DNA of 64,000 nucleotides from assembly GCF_001425165.1 (NCBI RefSeq), contig NZ_LMDU01000018.1:149429-213428 (forward strand), in the 5' to 3' direction. Below, piece by piece: positions 45,757 to 54,552 of the stretch. Numbering within the stretch: the stretch's first letter is position 1; every line of letters starts with the position of its first letter. This DNA is from Pelomonas sp. Root405. Lineage in GTDB: Bacteria; Pseudomonadota; Gammaproteobacteria; Burkholderiales; Burkholderiaceae_C. The position numbers and the translations under genes are program-made. The notes under the pieces are model-generated. The model did no database searches. It saw only the letters and a list, made by a program, of their open reading frames with translations, and was not told the DNA's origin.

Positions 45757-47400
45757 TCATGCCGCGCACGCCGCGAGCAGGCTCCAGCGCGGGTCTCGCA
45801 GCGCAGTGCGCACGTCGAGCAGGTCCAGCACCGTATGGAACAGATGCTCATGCGACGCCGGCTGCTCGGGCAGCCTTCCCAGGCAGTCGCCGCCCCAGCC
45901 TCGCGCGGCCGCCCAGGACGGCGAGATGCCCATCAGCATCGGAACCTGCAGCTGTTCCCTTGGGGCGATGGCATAGGGCAGGCCATGCAGGAACAAGCCA
46001 TGCTCGCCCAGGGATTCACCGTGATCGGGCAGGAAGATCATCGCGGTGTCGACCCCTCCGTTTGCTGCCTTCAAGCCCTGCCAGAGGGAGGCCAGCAGGA
46101 CGTCGGTGTAGCGCAGGGCGTTGTCGTAGGCGTTGACGATGGCAGCCCGCTCGCAGGAGCCGAATGCATCCTCGCTGCACACGGGGGCGTAGGGCGCGAA
46201 CTGCTCCGGCACGCGGCGGTGATAGGCCGGGCCATGGTTGCCGAGCATGTGCAGCACCAGCAACTGGGTGGTGCTAGGACGGGCGTCGCGCAGCACCGCC
46301 TGCACGCGGTCGAACAACGCGCCATCCAGGCATCGCCCGCCGTCGCAGGCCAGCACTTCCTCGGTGGCCGCGTCGCAAACCCCCTTGCATCCGCTCTGGT
46401 TGTCCAGCCATCGCACCTGCACGCCGGCCCGCGCCAGCACATGCAGCAGCGATTCCTGCCGGCGGATGCGCGACTCGTCATAGTCCCGGCGCCCGACGGG
46501 CGCGAACATGCAGGGCAGCGAAGTCTCGGTGTCGCTGCCGCAGGTGCTGACGGCGGGCCAGTTCAGCAGGCCGCTTTCCTGCCGCAACAACGGCGTGGTG
46601 TCGCGGGTGCCGCCGTCTTCCAGCTCCCGCAGCCCCCAGTTCGCCGCGCGCACGGTCTCGCCCACAACCAGGACCAGCACCCGCGGCCGGGCCGTGGCGG
46701 ACCAGCTGGGGCCGGCCTTTGCATCCAGGCCGATGGGCTCGCGCGGACCGGGTGCGGCTTGCGCCGCCTTCATGCTGCGCGGCAGAGACCAGATGGGTGC
46801 AGCCGGCATCAACTGGTAGCGCAGTTCGCGCTTCTCGCGCATCAGCCCGGACAGCGGTTGGTAGGCGCAGGCCAACAAGGCCGATGCCGCTACCGCCGCC
46901 AGCAGCCAGCGCCCCAGCGCCGGCAAGGCAGCACGCCAGCCCTTGCCTGCAGGCACCAGCTCCACCTGCAGCGTGAACCACCAGGCCGGCACCAGGACCA
47001 CCAGCACATGCGCGAACAGCCCGCCACTGAGCAGCTCGCGTGCCTCCGGCCAATCGGTGCGCATCGCGTTGCGGAGCATGGCCGGGTCGAACGCCGTGCC
47101 GAAGGCCTGCGTGAAATGGCCGCCGACCGCTGCGACAAGGCTCAGCAGCATCAGCGCCGGCTTCGCCCAGCGCCGCTGGATGAGCGGCGCCAGCAGCACA
47201 TAGTGAAGCAGCGCAACCAGCACGACCAGCAACACAAGACTGCCCGGCTGGCCTCGCCAAGCCTGATTGGCTGCAACGAGAAAGGCACGGTTGCTGGTCA
47301 TGGCCCAGTAAAGGCACATCAGCGCCAGCAGGCTGTCGGTGCCCAATCGCAGCCGCAACGCAAAGCGGCTGTCGACGGCAGCTCGGAGGATGTCTTGCAT
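45757..47400 (-). CDS. eptA: Phosphoethanolamine transferase, EptA-like
   Basis: A 547-residue inner-membrane enzyme of the sulfatase/alkaline phosphatase superfamily that transfers phosphoethanolamine to lipid A, reducing binding of polymyxins. It has about five N-terminal membrane helices, then a periplasmic domain. Zinc and nucleophile motifs: LVLVVGETVRAANW, SDTETSLPCMF (catalytic threonine), VLHMLGNHGPAYHRR and LPDHGESLGEHGLFLHG. Conserved cysteines in SGCKGVCD fit the disulfides of this family. It starts 98 bases from a divergent response regulator gene. Activity on lipid A rather than another acceptor is inferred from the locus. Confidence 0.9.
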   Translation of the reverse strand: MQDILRAAVDSRFALRLRLGTDSLLALMCLYWAMTSNRAFLVAANQAWRGQPGSLVLLVVLVALLHYVLLAPLIQRRWAKPALMLLSLVAAVGGHFTQAFGTAFDPAMLRNAMRTDWPEARELLSGGLFAHVLVVLVPAWWFTLQVELVPAGKGWRAALPALGRWLLAAVAASALLACAYQPLSGLMREKRELRYQLMPAAPIWSLPRSMKAAQAAPGPREPIGLDAKAGPSWSATARPRVLVLVVGETVRAANWGLRELEDGGTRDTTPLLRQESGLLNWPAVSTCGSDTETSLPCMFAPVGRRDYDESRIRRQESLLHVLARAGVQVRWLDNQSGCKGVCDAATEEVLACDGGRCLDGALFDRVQAVLRDARPSTTQLLVLHMLGNHGPAYHRRVPEQFAPYAPVCSEDAFGSCERAAIVNAYDNALRYTDVLLASLWQGLKAANGGVDTAMIFLPDHGESLGEHGLFLHGLPYAIAPREQLQVPMLMGISPSWAAARGWGGDCLGRLPEQPASHEHLFHTVLDLLDVRTALRDPRWSLLAACAA

Positions 47401-47422
47401 GCAGGCATTGAAAGAGCCAGGA

Positions 47423-47439
47423 CTGAAGCCAAACTGAAG
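47423..47439. promoter_or_regulatory. Direct repeat resembling a PmrA box
   Basis: CTGAAG-CCAAA-CTGAAG on the plus strand (CTTCAG-N5-CTTCAG on the minus) in the gap between eptA and the response regulator gene. The PmrA consensus is CTTAAG-N5-CTTAAG, so each half has one mismatch and the 11-base period is exact. It lies 60 bases before the regulator gene and 22 before eptA, so autoregulation of the two-component genes fits best. Confidence 0.5.
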
Positions 47440-47498
47440 CGGCGCATTTGCTGACGCTGCTCAAGCGCGTCGAGGCGCCTGCGTGATACGGTGCCCGC

Positions 47499-48164
47499 AT
47501 GCGATTGCTGCTGCTTGAAGACGACCGCCTGCTCGGAGAAGGTCTGCGCGATTTCCTGTGCACCGAAGGCCACGTCGTCGATTGGTGCTGCACCGTGGCG
47601 CAGGCACGGGCCGCGCTCCGCGGTGACCCCTTCGACGCCTGGCTGCTGGACTGGCAACTGCCCGACGGCTCGGGCCGGCAACTGCTTGCCGAGCTGCGCC
47701 GTGGCAACGCGCGCACGCCAGCGCTGATGCTGACGGCGCGTGACGCGCTGGCGGATCGCATCGACGGGCTCGACAGCGGCGCGGACGACTACCTCGTCAA
47801 GCCATTCGCTCCCGAGGAACTCGCAGCGCGCATCCGCGTCTGCCTGCGCCGGCTCCAGGCCGAGCCCCAGGGCCTGCGGCTGCAGGCGCAGCTCCAGGTC
47901 GGCCTGGCAGAACGCCAGGTTTGGTGGAAAGGCTCGGCCGTTGAACTGACCGCGCGCGAGTGGACCCTGCTGGAGGCGCTGTGCCTGCGCGCGGAGCGTT
48001 GGGTCAGCAAGTCCGATCTGGACCGGCTGGTCCACGGCTTTGATGGCGAGCCCGCTGCCAGCAATGCACTGGAGGTCCATGTGTCCAACCTGCGCCGCAA
48101 GCTGGGCCGCACCAGCATCGAGACTTTGAGAGGCATGGGTTACAGGGTTCGCCATGAGCGCTGA
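47499..48164 (+). CDS. OmpR family response regulator (PmrA/QseB-like)
   Basis: A 221-residue two-component regulator. The receiver domain has the acidic pair in LLEDDRLL, the phospho-accepting Asp in AWLLDWQLPDGSG, the Thr in LMLTARDAL and the Lys in DDYLVKPFAPEEL. The C-terminal winged helix has WTLLEALCLRAERWVSKSDL and EVHVSNLRRKLG. It overlaps the sensor kinase gene by 11 bases. Beside eptA and PAP2 it most resembles PmrA, but QseB is similar in sequence, so I leave the symbol empty. Confidence 0.92.
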   Translation: MRLLLLEDDRLLGEGLRDFLCTEGHVVDWCCTVAQARAALRGDPFDAWLLDWQLPDGSGRQLLAELRRGNARTPALMLTARDALADRIDGLDSGADDYLVKPFAPEELAARIRVCLRRLQAEPQGLRLQAQLQVGLAERQVWWKGSAVELTAREWTLLEALCLRAERWVSKSDLDRLVHGFDGEPAASNALEVHVSNLRRKLGRTSIETLRGMGYRVRHER

Positions 48165-49407
48165 ACCGCTGCCGACCATTGCCCGGCGCCTGCTATGGGT
48201 GACCGCCGTCGGCAGCTTGGTGATCGCGCTCGCGATGAGCGCGGCGGCGGTGCTGACCGTCGATGCCGAAGTGGATGAGCTGCTGGACGACGGGCTGCAG
48301 GCCAGTGCGGCACTGCTCGCCCCATTGCTGATCGAGCCAGGCGCCGCGCTGGCGCCCACGCCGCCCGACCCGGAGGGCGAACTGCGCTTTGCCTGGGCCT
48401 GGTACGACAGCGCGGGCCGCCTGGTGCGGGCCAGCCCGGGTGCGGAGCCTGGCGCCTGGCAGAGTGCCGGCAGCGGCTTCTCGGATCGACACCATTGGCG
48501 CCTGTACGGCCTGGCATTGCGCGGCGAACAGGGCTTGCTGGTTGTCGCGCAGACGCGCGCAGAGCGTCACGAGGCGCGCCGCGAGGTCAGCAGCTACGCC
48601 TTGCTGGCGGGGCTTGCGATGACGCTGCTTTGCCTGCCGCTGCTGGCCTGGCGCGCCCAGCAGGAGCTGCGGCCGCTGCTGCGCCTGGGCGAGCGGTTGG
48701 CGGACTTCGATGCCGGCCGAGCAGACCCGCGCCGCCTTCCGGCCCAACTGGGCAGTGCGGAGCGTGGCGAACTGCTGCCTGTCCATGAAGCACTGGCCAG
48801 CATCTCGCTGCGGCTCGGCGAGCGCCTGGATTTCGAGCGCGAGTTCAGCGCCCAGGCGGCGCATCTGTTGCGCACGCCGCTGGCCGGCATCGAGGCGCAA
48901 CTCGCGGTCGCGCTGCGCGAGCAGCCGGATCAACTGCGGCTGCAGCGGGTGCGCCAGGCCAGCCAGCGCTTGCAGCACCTGGTGCTGGCGCTGCTGCGGC
49001 TGTTCCGTGCCGAACCCGAGTTGCAACGCAAGCCGCTGGAGGTGCGGACCTTGCTGACCGGCCTGCAGCTTGGAGAGCTGGAGTTGGACGATGGACCGCC
49101 CTGCCCGCTCGATGCCGACCCGGAACTGCTGGCGGCCGCGCTGCTGAATCTGGTGGACAACGCCCAGCGCCACGGTGCAACGCGGCTGACGCTGAGCGCC
49201 ATACCCGGCGGGCTCCGGCTCGTCGACAACGGCCACGGCGTCACGCCCGAACGGCTTGACGCGCTGCGCGCAAAACTGCAGCCCAACCAGCATTCATCGG
49301 GCCTGGGCCTGCGGCTGGCCCTGCTGGTGGCGCGCGCCCACGGCGGACGGATCGAACTCCCCGGCGTGGAGCGGGGCTTCGCCGTCGAACTCCATCTGCA
49401 GGCCTGA
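48154..49407 (+). CDS. Sensor histidine kinase (PmrB/QseC-like)
   Basis: A 417-residue membrane kinase. It has one hydrophobic helix near the N-terminus, a periplasmic part of about 115 residues, a second helix (SYALLAGLAMTLLCLPLLAW), a HAMP-like linker, then the H-box FSAQAAHLLRTPLAGIEA with the phospho-accepting histidine, the N-box LVDNAQRHG and the G-box DNGHGV / GLGLRLALLVARAHGG. It starts inside the end of the regulator gene. The periplasmic part is longer than in enterobacterial PmrB and lacks an obvious iron-binding ExxE motif. It is the likely partner of the response regulator and faces the next gene across 45 bases. Confidence 0.9.
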   Translation: MSAEPLPTIARRLLWVTAVGSLVIALAMSAAAVLTVDAEVDELLDDGLQASAALLAPLLIEPGAALAPTPPDPEGELRFAWAWYDSAGRLVRASPGAEPGAWQSAGSGFSDRHHWRLYGLALRGEQGLLVVAQTRAERHEARREVSSYALLAGLAMTLLCLPLLAWRAQQELRPLLRLGERLADFDAGRADPRRLPAQLGSAERGELLPVHEALASISLRLGERLDFEREFSAQAAHLLRTPLAGIEAQLAVALREQPDQLRLQRVRQASQRLQHLVLALLRLFRAEPELQRKPLEVRTLLTGLQLGELELDDGPPCPLDADPELLAAALLNLVDNAQRHGATRLTLSAIPGGLRLVDNGHGVTPERLDALRAKLQPNQHSSGLGLRLALLVARAHGGRIELPGVERGFAVELHLQA

Positions 49408-49452
49408 GCCCGCGTCCATCGTCGACGCGGCCGGCCTCGCCGCGCCGGCTTG

Positions 49453-51117
49453 TCAGGCCTGCACCGGCACGCTGATCTCGAACCAGAAACGGCTGCCCTG
49501 GGCCAGCCGGCTTTCAAGGCGGATCTCGCCGCCCATCATGCGCACCAGTTGCCGGCTGATGGCCAGCCCCAGGCCGGTGCCGCCAACGCGCTGCTCGGCA
49601 TTGCCGGCCTGCTCGAAGGGCTCGAACAGGCGCGCGATCTGGTCCTCGGCGATGCCGACGCCGGTGTCCTGCACCTCGAAGCACAGCCTGACATGACCCG
49701 GCTCCTCGCCGGTTGAGGGCAGCGTGCGCGCATGCAGCGTCACGCCGCCCACGTGGGTGAACTTGACCGCATTGCCCAGCAGGTTGAGCAGGATCTGGTT
49801 GAGCCGTTTCTCGTCGGCCAGCACGACGGCCGGCAACTGCGGGTCGAGCTGCAGGTCCAGCGTGATGTGCTTGTCCTCGGCCATCACGCGCACGATGTCG
49901 ATGACGGCCTGCAGCCGCGGTACCAGCTCGACGGGCGCGATGCGCAGCTCGGCCTTGCCGGCCTCGATGCGCGACAGGTCCAGGATGTCGACGATCAGCG
50001 TCAACAGGTGCTGGCCGCTGCTGTGGATGATGTCCAGGCCGTTGCGCTGCTTGGCGCTGAGATCGGCGTCCAGCTTCAGGATCTGCGCATAACCCATGAC
50101 GGCGTTCAGCGGCGTGCGGAGCTCGTGGCTCATGCGCGCCAGGAACTGGCTCTTGGCGCGGTTGGCGATCTCGGCGCGCTCCTTGGCATGGCTGAGCTCC
50201 AGGGTGCGCTCGCGCACCAGGTCTTCCAAGTGGTCACGGTGGGCGCCGAGTTCGGTTTCGCGGTCCTGCAGCACGGCCAGCATGCGGTTGAAGCTGTGGG
50301 CCATGGCGGCAATGTCGCGCGGGCCGCCGGCGGGCGCGCGCACGTCGACCTCGCCGCGCTCGACCCGCTCCATCGCGTCGGACAGCGCGACCAGCGGGCG
50401 CGTCAGCCGCAACGCCAGGAAGCGCACTGCGAACAGGAACAGCGTCGCGAACAACAGCGCCACGCCGAAATTGGCGATGAACAGCGAGGTCTGGGTGCGG
50501 TGCAGCGTCGCCTTGCTCTGGATGACGCGCACATGCCCGAGCAGCTGCGCCGGCCGCAGCGTCGCGTCGAAGGGTGAGGCCTCGGGGCGCGTCCAGACCG
50601 GCGCAGCGAAGGCCCAGCTGTCCTCGGTCTCCTGGGCCAGCCAGGGCGCACTGGATGCCGGGTCTGGCGCCACAACCGCCGCGCCTGCCAGGGGCAGGCG
50701 GTCGCGCTCGGCGCCGAGCGACAGCAGCAGGCGCCCGGTGGTGTCACGGATCTCGATGGCCATGACGTCGGGAAAGGCCAGCGACGCGCGCACGGCTTCC
50801 TCGGCGTTGTCCGCGGCCGCGTACAGCAGGGCCAGCGAACTGTTGGACGCCAGGTTGGCCGCCACGCGCCCGCCCTGGTCCATTAGCATGGCCCGCACCT
50901 CTCGACCGCCCTGCCAGGCGTTGACCGCTGCCACCAGCAGGGCCAGGCAAAGCGCGCCCAAGGCAACAGCCACGCTGAGATGGCGGCGGAAGGGAACTTC
51001 ACGCAACCAGCGCGCATACACGTTCAGCGGCCAGGGGCGTTGTCGGCCCGGCGGCACGGCGCCCTCGTCCCGCAGCAGGGCGGGCGGCTGGGAGTCCAGT
51101 GGAAGAGGTGGCGTCAC
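49453..51117 (-). CDS. Sensor histidine kinase with CHASE8-like periplasmic domain
   Basis: A 554-residue membrane kinase. After about 40 residues comes helix 1 (VALGALCLALLVAAVNAW), then a periplasmic sensor with MDQGGRVAANLASNSSLALLYAAADNAEEAVR, the CHASE8 type. Helix 2, HAMP (LTRPLVALSDAMERVERGEV), a coiled coil and the kinase core follow: MSHELRTPLNAVMGYAQIL, LLNLLGNAVKFTH, DTGVGIAEDQIARLFEPFEQ and GGTGLGLAISRQLVRMMGG. No receiver domain is attached. The GTG at 51117 is chosen because it follows AAGGGTC and lies 10 bases after the binding-protein gene. The partner regulator is not in the window. Confidence 0.9.
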   Translation of the reverse strand: MTPPLPLDSQPPALLRDEGAVPPGRQRPWPLNVYARWLREVPFRRHLSVAVALGALCLALLVAAVNAWQGGREVRAMLMDQGGRVAANLASNSSLALLYAAADNAEEAVRASLAFPDVMAIEIRDTTGRLLLSLGAERDRLPLAGAAVVAPDPASSAPWLAQETEDSWAFAAPVWTRPEASPFDATLRPAQLLGHVRVIQSKATLHRTQTSLFIANFGVALLFATLFLFAVRFLALRLTRPLVALSDAMERVERGEVDVRAPAGGPRDIAAMAHSFNRMLAVLQDRETELGAHRDHLEDLVRERTLELSHAKERAEIANRAKSQFLARMSHELRTPLNAVMGYAQILKLDADLSAKQRNGLDIIHSSGQHLLTLIVDILDLSRIEAGKAELRIAPVELVPRLQAVIDIVRVMAEDKHITLDLQLDPQLPAVVLADEKRLNQILLNLLGNAVKFTHVGGVTLHARTLPSTGEEPGHVRLCFEVQDTGVGIAEDQIARLFEPFEQAGNAEQRVGGTGLGLAISRQLVRMMGGEIRLESRLAQGSRFWFEISVPVQA

Positions 51118-51127
51118 GCTTTGACCC

Positions 51128-52111
51128 TTAACTGGTGGGGTAGACCAGGTCGAACCCGGACTGCACTGCCGCGACATCGATGCCCAGATGCGCGGCTGTG
51201 CGGATGTTGATGGCGGCCCGCGCCTGGCGCAGCGGGAGTACCCCGGCCGTGCCTGCCCCGCCGGCACGCGAGCCCGCGGCCAGGCGCTGGGCCGACGTGG
51301 CCAGCGTGCGGCCCAACTCGTGGTTGTCGGGATAGAGGGAGAACAGGGCACCGCGCTTCACATGGGCGAGATGGCTGGAGAACACGGCGATGTTGCGGTT
51401 CCAGCCCTCCTTGAGCACGAGGGGCAGCACGGTGCCGTCGTCCACCGAAGTGAGGTCCTGCGGCAGCCACAGTGCGTCGCGCGCGGGGTCGGCCGCGGCC
51501 AGCAACTGGGTGTAGGCGCGCAGCGCCCCGGCTTGGTCGGCGGCCTCCTGCGCCAGCAACTCCAGCCCTTCGGCACGGGCGGCATCACGCGCCAGCTTCA
51601 CGAGCCAGGCATTGAGCTTCGGGTCATAGACCAGATGCACCCGCCGTGTGCCGGGCTTGAGGCGTTTCAGCCGTGCCAGCAGCAGGGCCGGGTCGGGCGC
51701 CAGCGTGTGAATGGGGAAGCCGCGCGCCTCGGATTCCTGCACCGACACGACGCAGCCGACCAGCACCGCCAGCTCATCGGCCAGCGCCGCCGCGATGCGC
51801 ATGCCGCCGCGGCCCAGACCGATCAGCACCTTGGCCTCGCGCCGGCGCATGTCCTCGGCAATCTGCGCCGGATTGGCGTTGTTGGCGACGGCCAGGCTGG
51901 TCACCGCACCGCCCAGCTTGTCTTCGATGCCGCCGATGATGGCGGTGAAGATCTGCCGGAAGGGCTCGCCCAGCTCCGGGTAGACGACCACCAGCGAGCG
52001 GCCCAGCTCCGCCGCCGGCGCGGCGCCAGCGGCGAGCGCCACGGCAGCGCCCAGGGCCTGTCGCAATGCAGCGCGGCGCGTGGCTTGGGCGGGGCAACCG
52101 GGCTCAGTCAA
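51128..52111 (-). CDS. ABC-type substrate-binding protein (DUF534/ABC_sub_bind-like)
   Basis: A 327-residue periplasmic protein. The signal region is ATRRAALRQALGAAVALAAG, with RR that could suit the Tat route. The mature part has the two-lobed fold of the TrpX-like ABC_sub_bind group: VVVYPELGEPFRQIFTAIIGG, GLGRGGMRIAAALADE, PGTRRVHLVYDPKLNAWLVK and ALWLPQDLTSVDD. No permease or ATPase gene accompanies it. It precedes a sensor kinase by 10 bases and is divergent from a TonB-dependent receptor. It may bind a ligand brought in by the receptor and present it to the kinase. Ligand unknown. Confidence 0.82.
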   Translation of the reverse strand: MTEPGCPAQATRRAALRQALGAAVALAAGAAPAAELGRSLVVVYPELGEPFRQIFTAIIGGIEDKLGGAVTSLAVANNANPAQIAEDMRRREAKVLIGLGRGGMRIAAALADELAVLVGCVVSVQESEARGFPIHTLAPDPALLLARLKRLKPGTRRVHLVYDPKLNAWLVKLARDAARAEGLELLAQEAADQAGALRAYTQLLAAADPARDALWLPQDLTSVDDGTVLPLVLKEGWNRNIAVFSSHLAHVKRGALFSLYPDNHELGRTLATSAQRLAAGSRAGGAGTAGVLPLRQARAAINIRTAAHLGIDVAAVQSGFDLVYPTS

Positions 52112-52443
52112 GTGAAGGGTGCAACGTGGAAGGGCGATCGGGGCCGGGACGGGTGGGCGGCATTATGCAAAGGCCAGAGGCTGGCGACGGTACACGGCGC
52201 GCACGGTGACGCCTCCCAAATAGACCGCCAAGTCGTGCACGATGCCCACCGTCCGCATCCCCCGGGCGCAGTGCTCGCTTCAAGTTCAGGCCGCGTACCA
52301 CGTTTGGGCGCTGCCGGCACACGACTTGTCGCGCGTGCACAGTTCACGACGCGCACCACACGCCCATGGCGCCTGCTCCTGCGCGCACCACGGCGGCGAC
52401 AGCACAATACGCGCCCACACCTTTCACCTCGGAGAAGCCAGCA
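52112..52443. promoter_or_regulatory. Divergent intergenic region, no gene seen
   Basis: A 332-base gap between the binding-protein gene and the TonB receptor gene. It must hold both promoters. The only clear structure is the perfect palindrome TCGTGCACGA at 52233-52242, a possible operator midway. A partly similar GCGTGCACAG occurs near 52336. No convincing -35/-10 pair or Fur-type site was found. Confidence 0.4.
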
Positions 52444-54552
52444 ATGCGACCTTTCTTTGGCTTGGTGATTCTGGGCGGTCTCTGGTTTGCGGCGGGGGCA
52501 CCGGCCGCCTTCGCGCAGCCGGCCAGCGAGGAAGAGGAACTGGCGCAGGTCTACGGCGACAAGACCACCGTCAGCATCGCCACCGGCGCCGCGCAGTCGC
52601 TGCGCCGCGCGCCGGCGGTGGCCACCGTCATCACGGCGCAGGACATCGCCATGATGGGCGCGACCGACCTGGACCAGGTGCTGGCCACCGTGCCCGGCAT
52701 CCATGTGGGCCGCAACAACCAGGGCTACAACCCGCTCTACATCGTCCGCGGCATCTACAGCGAGTTCAACGCGCAGACGCTGGTGCTCTACAACGGCGTG
52801 CCGATGACGACGATGTTCATCGGCAACCGGGGCACGATCTGGGCCGGCATGCCGGTGGCCAACATCGCGCGCATCGAGGTCATTCGCGGTCCGGGCTCGG
52901 CGCTGTACGGCGCGGACGCCTATGCCGGCGTCATCAACATCGTCACCAAGGGGCCGGCCGACACCGCCGGCCTGGAGCTGGGGCTGCGCGCCGGCTCGTT
53001 CGCCAGCCGCGACGCCTGGGTGCAGTACGGCGGCGAGATCGGCGCGCTGGCCGTGGCCGCCTATCTGCGCGCGGGCCGCACCGACGGCTTCAAGGAGCTG
53101 GTGCAGGCCGACGCACAGACCGGCCTGGACGGCCTGTTCGGCACCCGGGCCAGCCTGGCGCCGGGGCCGGTGAACACCGGGCACGACGCGGTGGACGCGC
53201 ATGTCGAGGGCAACTACGGCAAGCTGCGCCTGCGCGCCGGCTACACGCTGCGCGACGACGTCGGCACCGGCGCCGGTGCCGGCGGCGCGCTCGACCCGGT
53301 CGGCAAGGGCCGCAACCAGCGCTGGAACGCCAGCGTGTCGCTGTCGGACCTGGAACTGGCGCCCCAGCTGCTGCTCAACCTCAGCGGCAGCTACTTCCAG
53401 TTCAGCAACCAGTTCACGAAACCCCTGCAGGTCTTCCCGCCCGGCTCATTTGGCGGCAGCTTTCCGCAGGGCATGTTCGGTGCGCCCAACACCTGGGAAC
53501 GGCAGAGCCGGGTGGCCGCCGTGGTGGCCTACACCGGCTGGGCCGGCCACCAACTGCGGCTCGGCGTGGGCCATGACGACCTGGACATGTACCGCACGCA
53601 GGAGTTCAAGAACTTCACCATCATCGACTCCGGACCCGCCAAGGGGCTGCCGATGCCGCTGCCGGGCGGGCAGCTGGAGGAGTTCCCGGTCGACAAGTCC
53701 TTCGCGACGCCGCAGCGGCGCCGCGTCAGCTATGCCTATGTGCAGGACGAATGGAGCGTCGCGCCCGACTGGACGCTCACCGCCGGCGTGAGGCGCGACC
53801 ACTACAGCGACTTCGGCGCCACCACCAACCCGCGCCTGGCGCTGGTGTGGGACGCCAGCCTGGACCTGACCGCCAAGCTGCTGATCGGCCGCGCGTTCCG
53901 CGCACCGTCGTTCTCGGAGGAATACAGCATCAACAACCCCGTCATCCGCGGCAACCCGCTGCTGAAGCCGGAGCGAATCAGCACGGCCGAGGCGTCCGTC
54001 AGCTGGCAGCTGGGCGAGGCAGCACAGCTGCAGGCCAGCGCCTTCCGCTACACGATGACGGACATCATCCGCGCGGCAAGCGTCGGCGGCGGCACGTCGG
54101 AGTACATGAACCAGGGCACGCAGCGCGGCCACGGCTTTGAGCTGGAGCTGGTGGTGGACGTGGCGCGCAACCTGCGCCTGGCGGGCCACTACGCCTACCA
54201 GCGCGCCATCGACGAAAGCACCAACCACGACGCCGGCTACGCGCCGCACCAGATGGCCTATGTGCGTGCCGACTGGCACTTCGACAAGGGCTGGGCGTTG
54301 AGCGGCCAGGTCAAGCGCGTGGCAGGCCGCATGCGCGCCGCAGGCGATGCCCGGCCGCCGGTGCCCGACTACACCAGTGCCGACCTGACGTTGCGCACGG
54401 CGCTGCGCCAGTCCGGCTGGGACCTGGCTGTCTCGGCACGCAACCTGTTCAACGCCGACGTGCGCGAGCCCAGCCTGGCGAGCACCGGCGTGCCGTACGA
54501 CCTGCCGATGGCGGGCCGTGCGGTCGACGTGCAGCTGGTCTACCGCTTCTAG
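52444..54552 (+). CDS. TonB-dependent outer-membrane receptor
   Basis: A 702-residue outer-membrane receptor for a large or rare substrate. The signal peptide ends APAAFA; the ATG at 52444 follows CGGAGAAG. The TonB-box region is near DKTTVSIATGAAQ. The plug domain carries AVATVITAQDIAMMGATDLDQVLATVPGIHV, RGIYSEFNAQTL, and the family motif VANIARIEVIRGPGSALYGADAYAGVINIVTK. The beta-barrel has typical C-terminal strands ending YDLPMAGRAVDVQLVYRF with terminal Phe. It resembles vitamin B12 or copper/siderophore-type receptors. Divergent genes for a binding protein and kinase suggest a shared ligand. The stop overlaps the convergent citrate-synthase-like gene by 4 bases. Confidence 0.92.
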   Translation: MRPFFGLVILGGLWFAAGAPAAFAQPASEEEELAQVYGDKTTVSIATGAAQSLRRAPAVATVITAQDIAMMGATDLDQVLATVPGIHVGRNNQGYNPLYIVRGIYSEFNAQTLVLYNGVPMTTMFIGNRGTIWAGMPVANIARIEVIRGPGSALYGADAYAGVINIVTKGPADTAGLELGLRAGSFASRDAWVQYGGEIGALAVAAYLRAGRTDGFKELVQADAQTGLDGLFGTRASLAPGPVNTGHDAVDAHVEGNYGKLRLRAGYTLRDDVGTGAGAGGALDPVGKGRNQRWNASVSLSDLELAPQLLLNLSGSYFQFSNQFTKPLQVFPPGSFGGSFPQGMFGAPNTWERQSRVAAVVAYTGWAGHQLRLGVGHDDLDMYRTQEFKNFTIIDSGPAKGLPMPLPGGQLEEFPVDKSFATPQRRRVSYAYVQDEWSVAPDWTLTAGVRRDHYSDFGATTNPRLALVWDASLDLTAKLLIGRAFRAPSFSEEYSINNPVIRGNPLLKPERISTAEASVSWQLGEAAQLQASAFRYTMTDIIRAASVGGGTSEYMNQGTQRGHGFELELVVDVARNLRLAGHYAYQRAIDESTNHDAGYAPHQMAYVRADWHFDKGWALSGQVKRVAGRMRAAGDARPPVPDYTSADLTLRTALRQSGWDLAVSARNLFNADVREPSLASTGVPYDLPMAGRAVDVQLVYRF

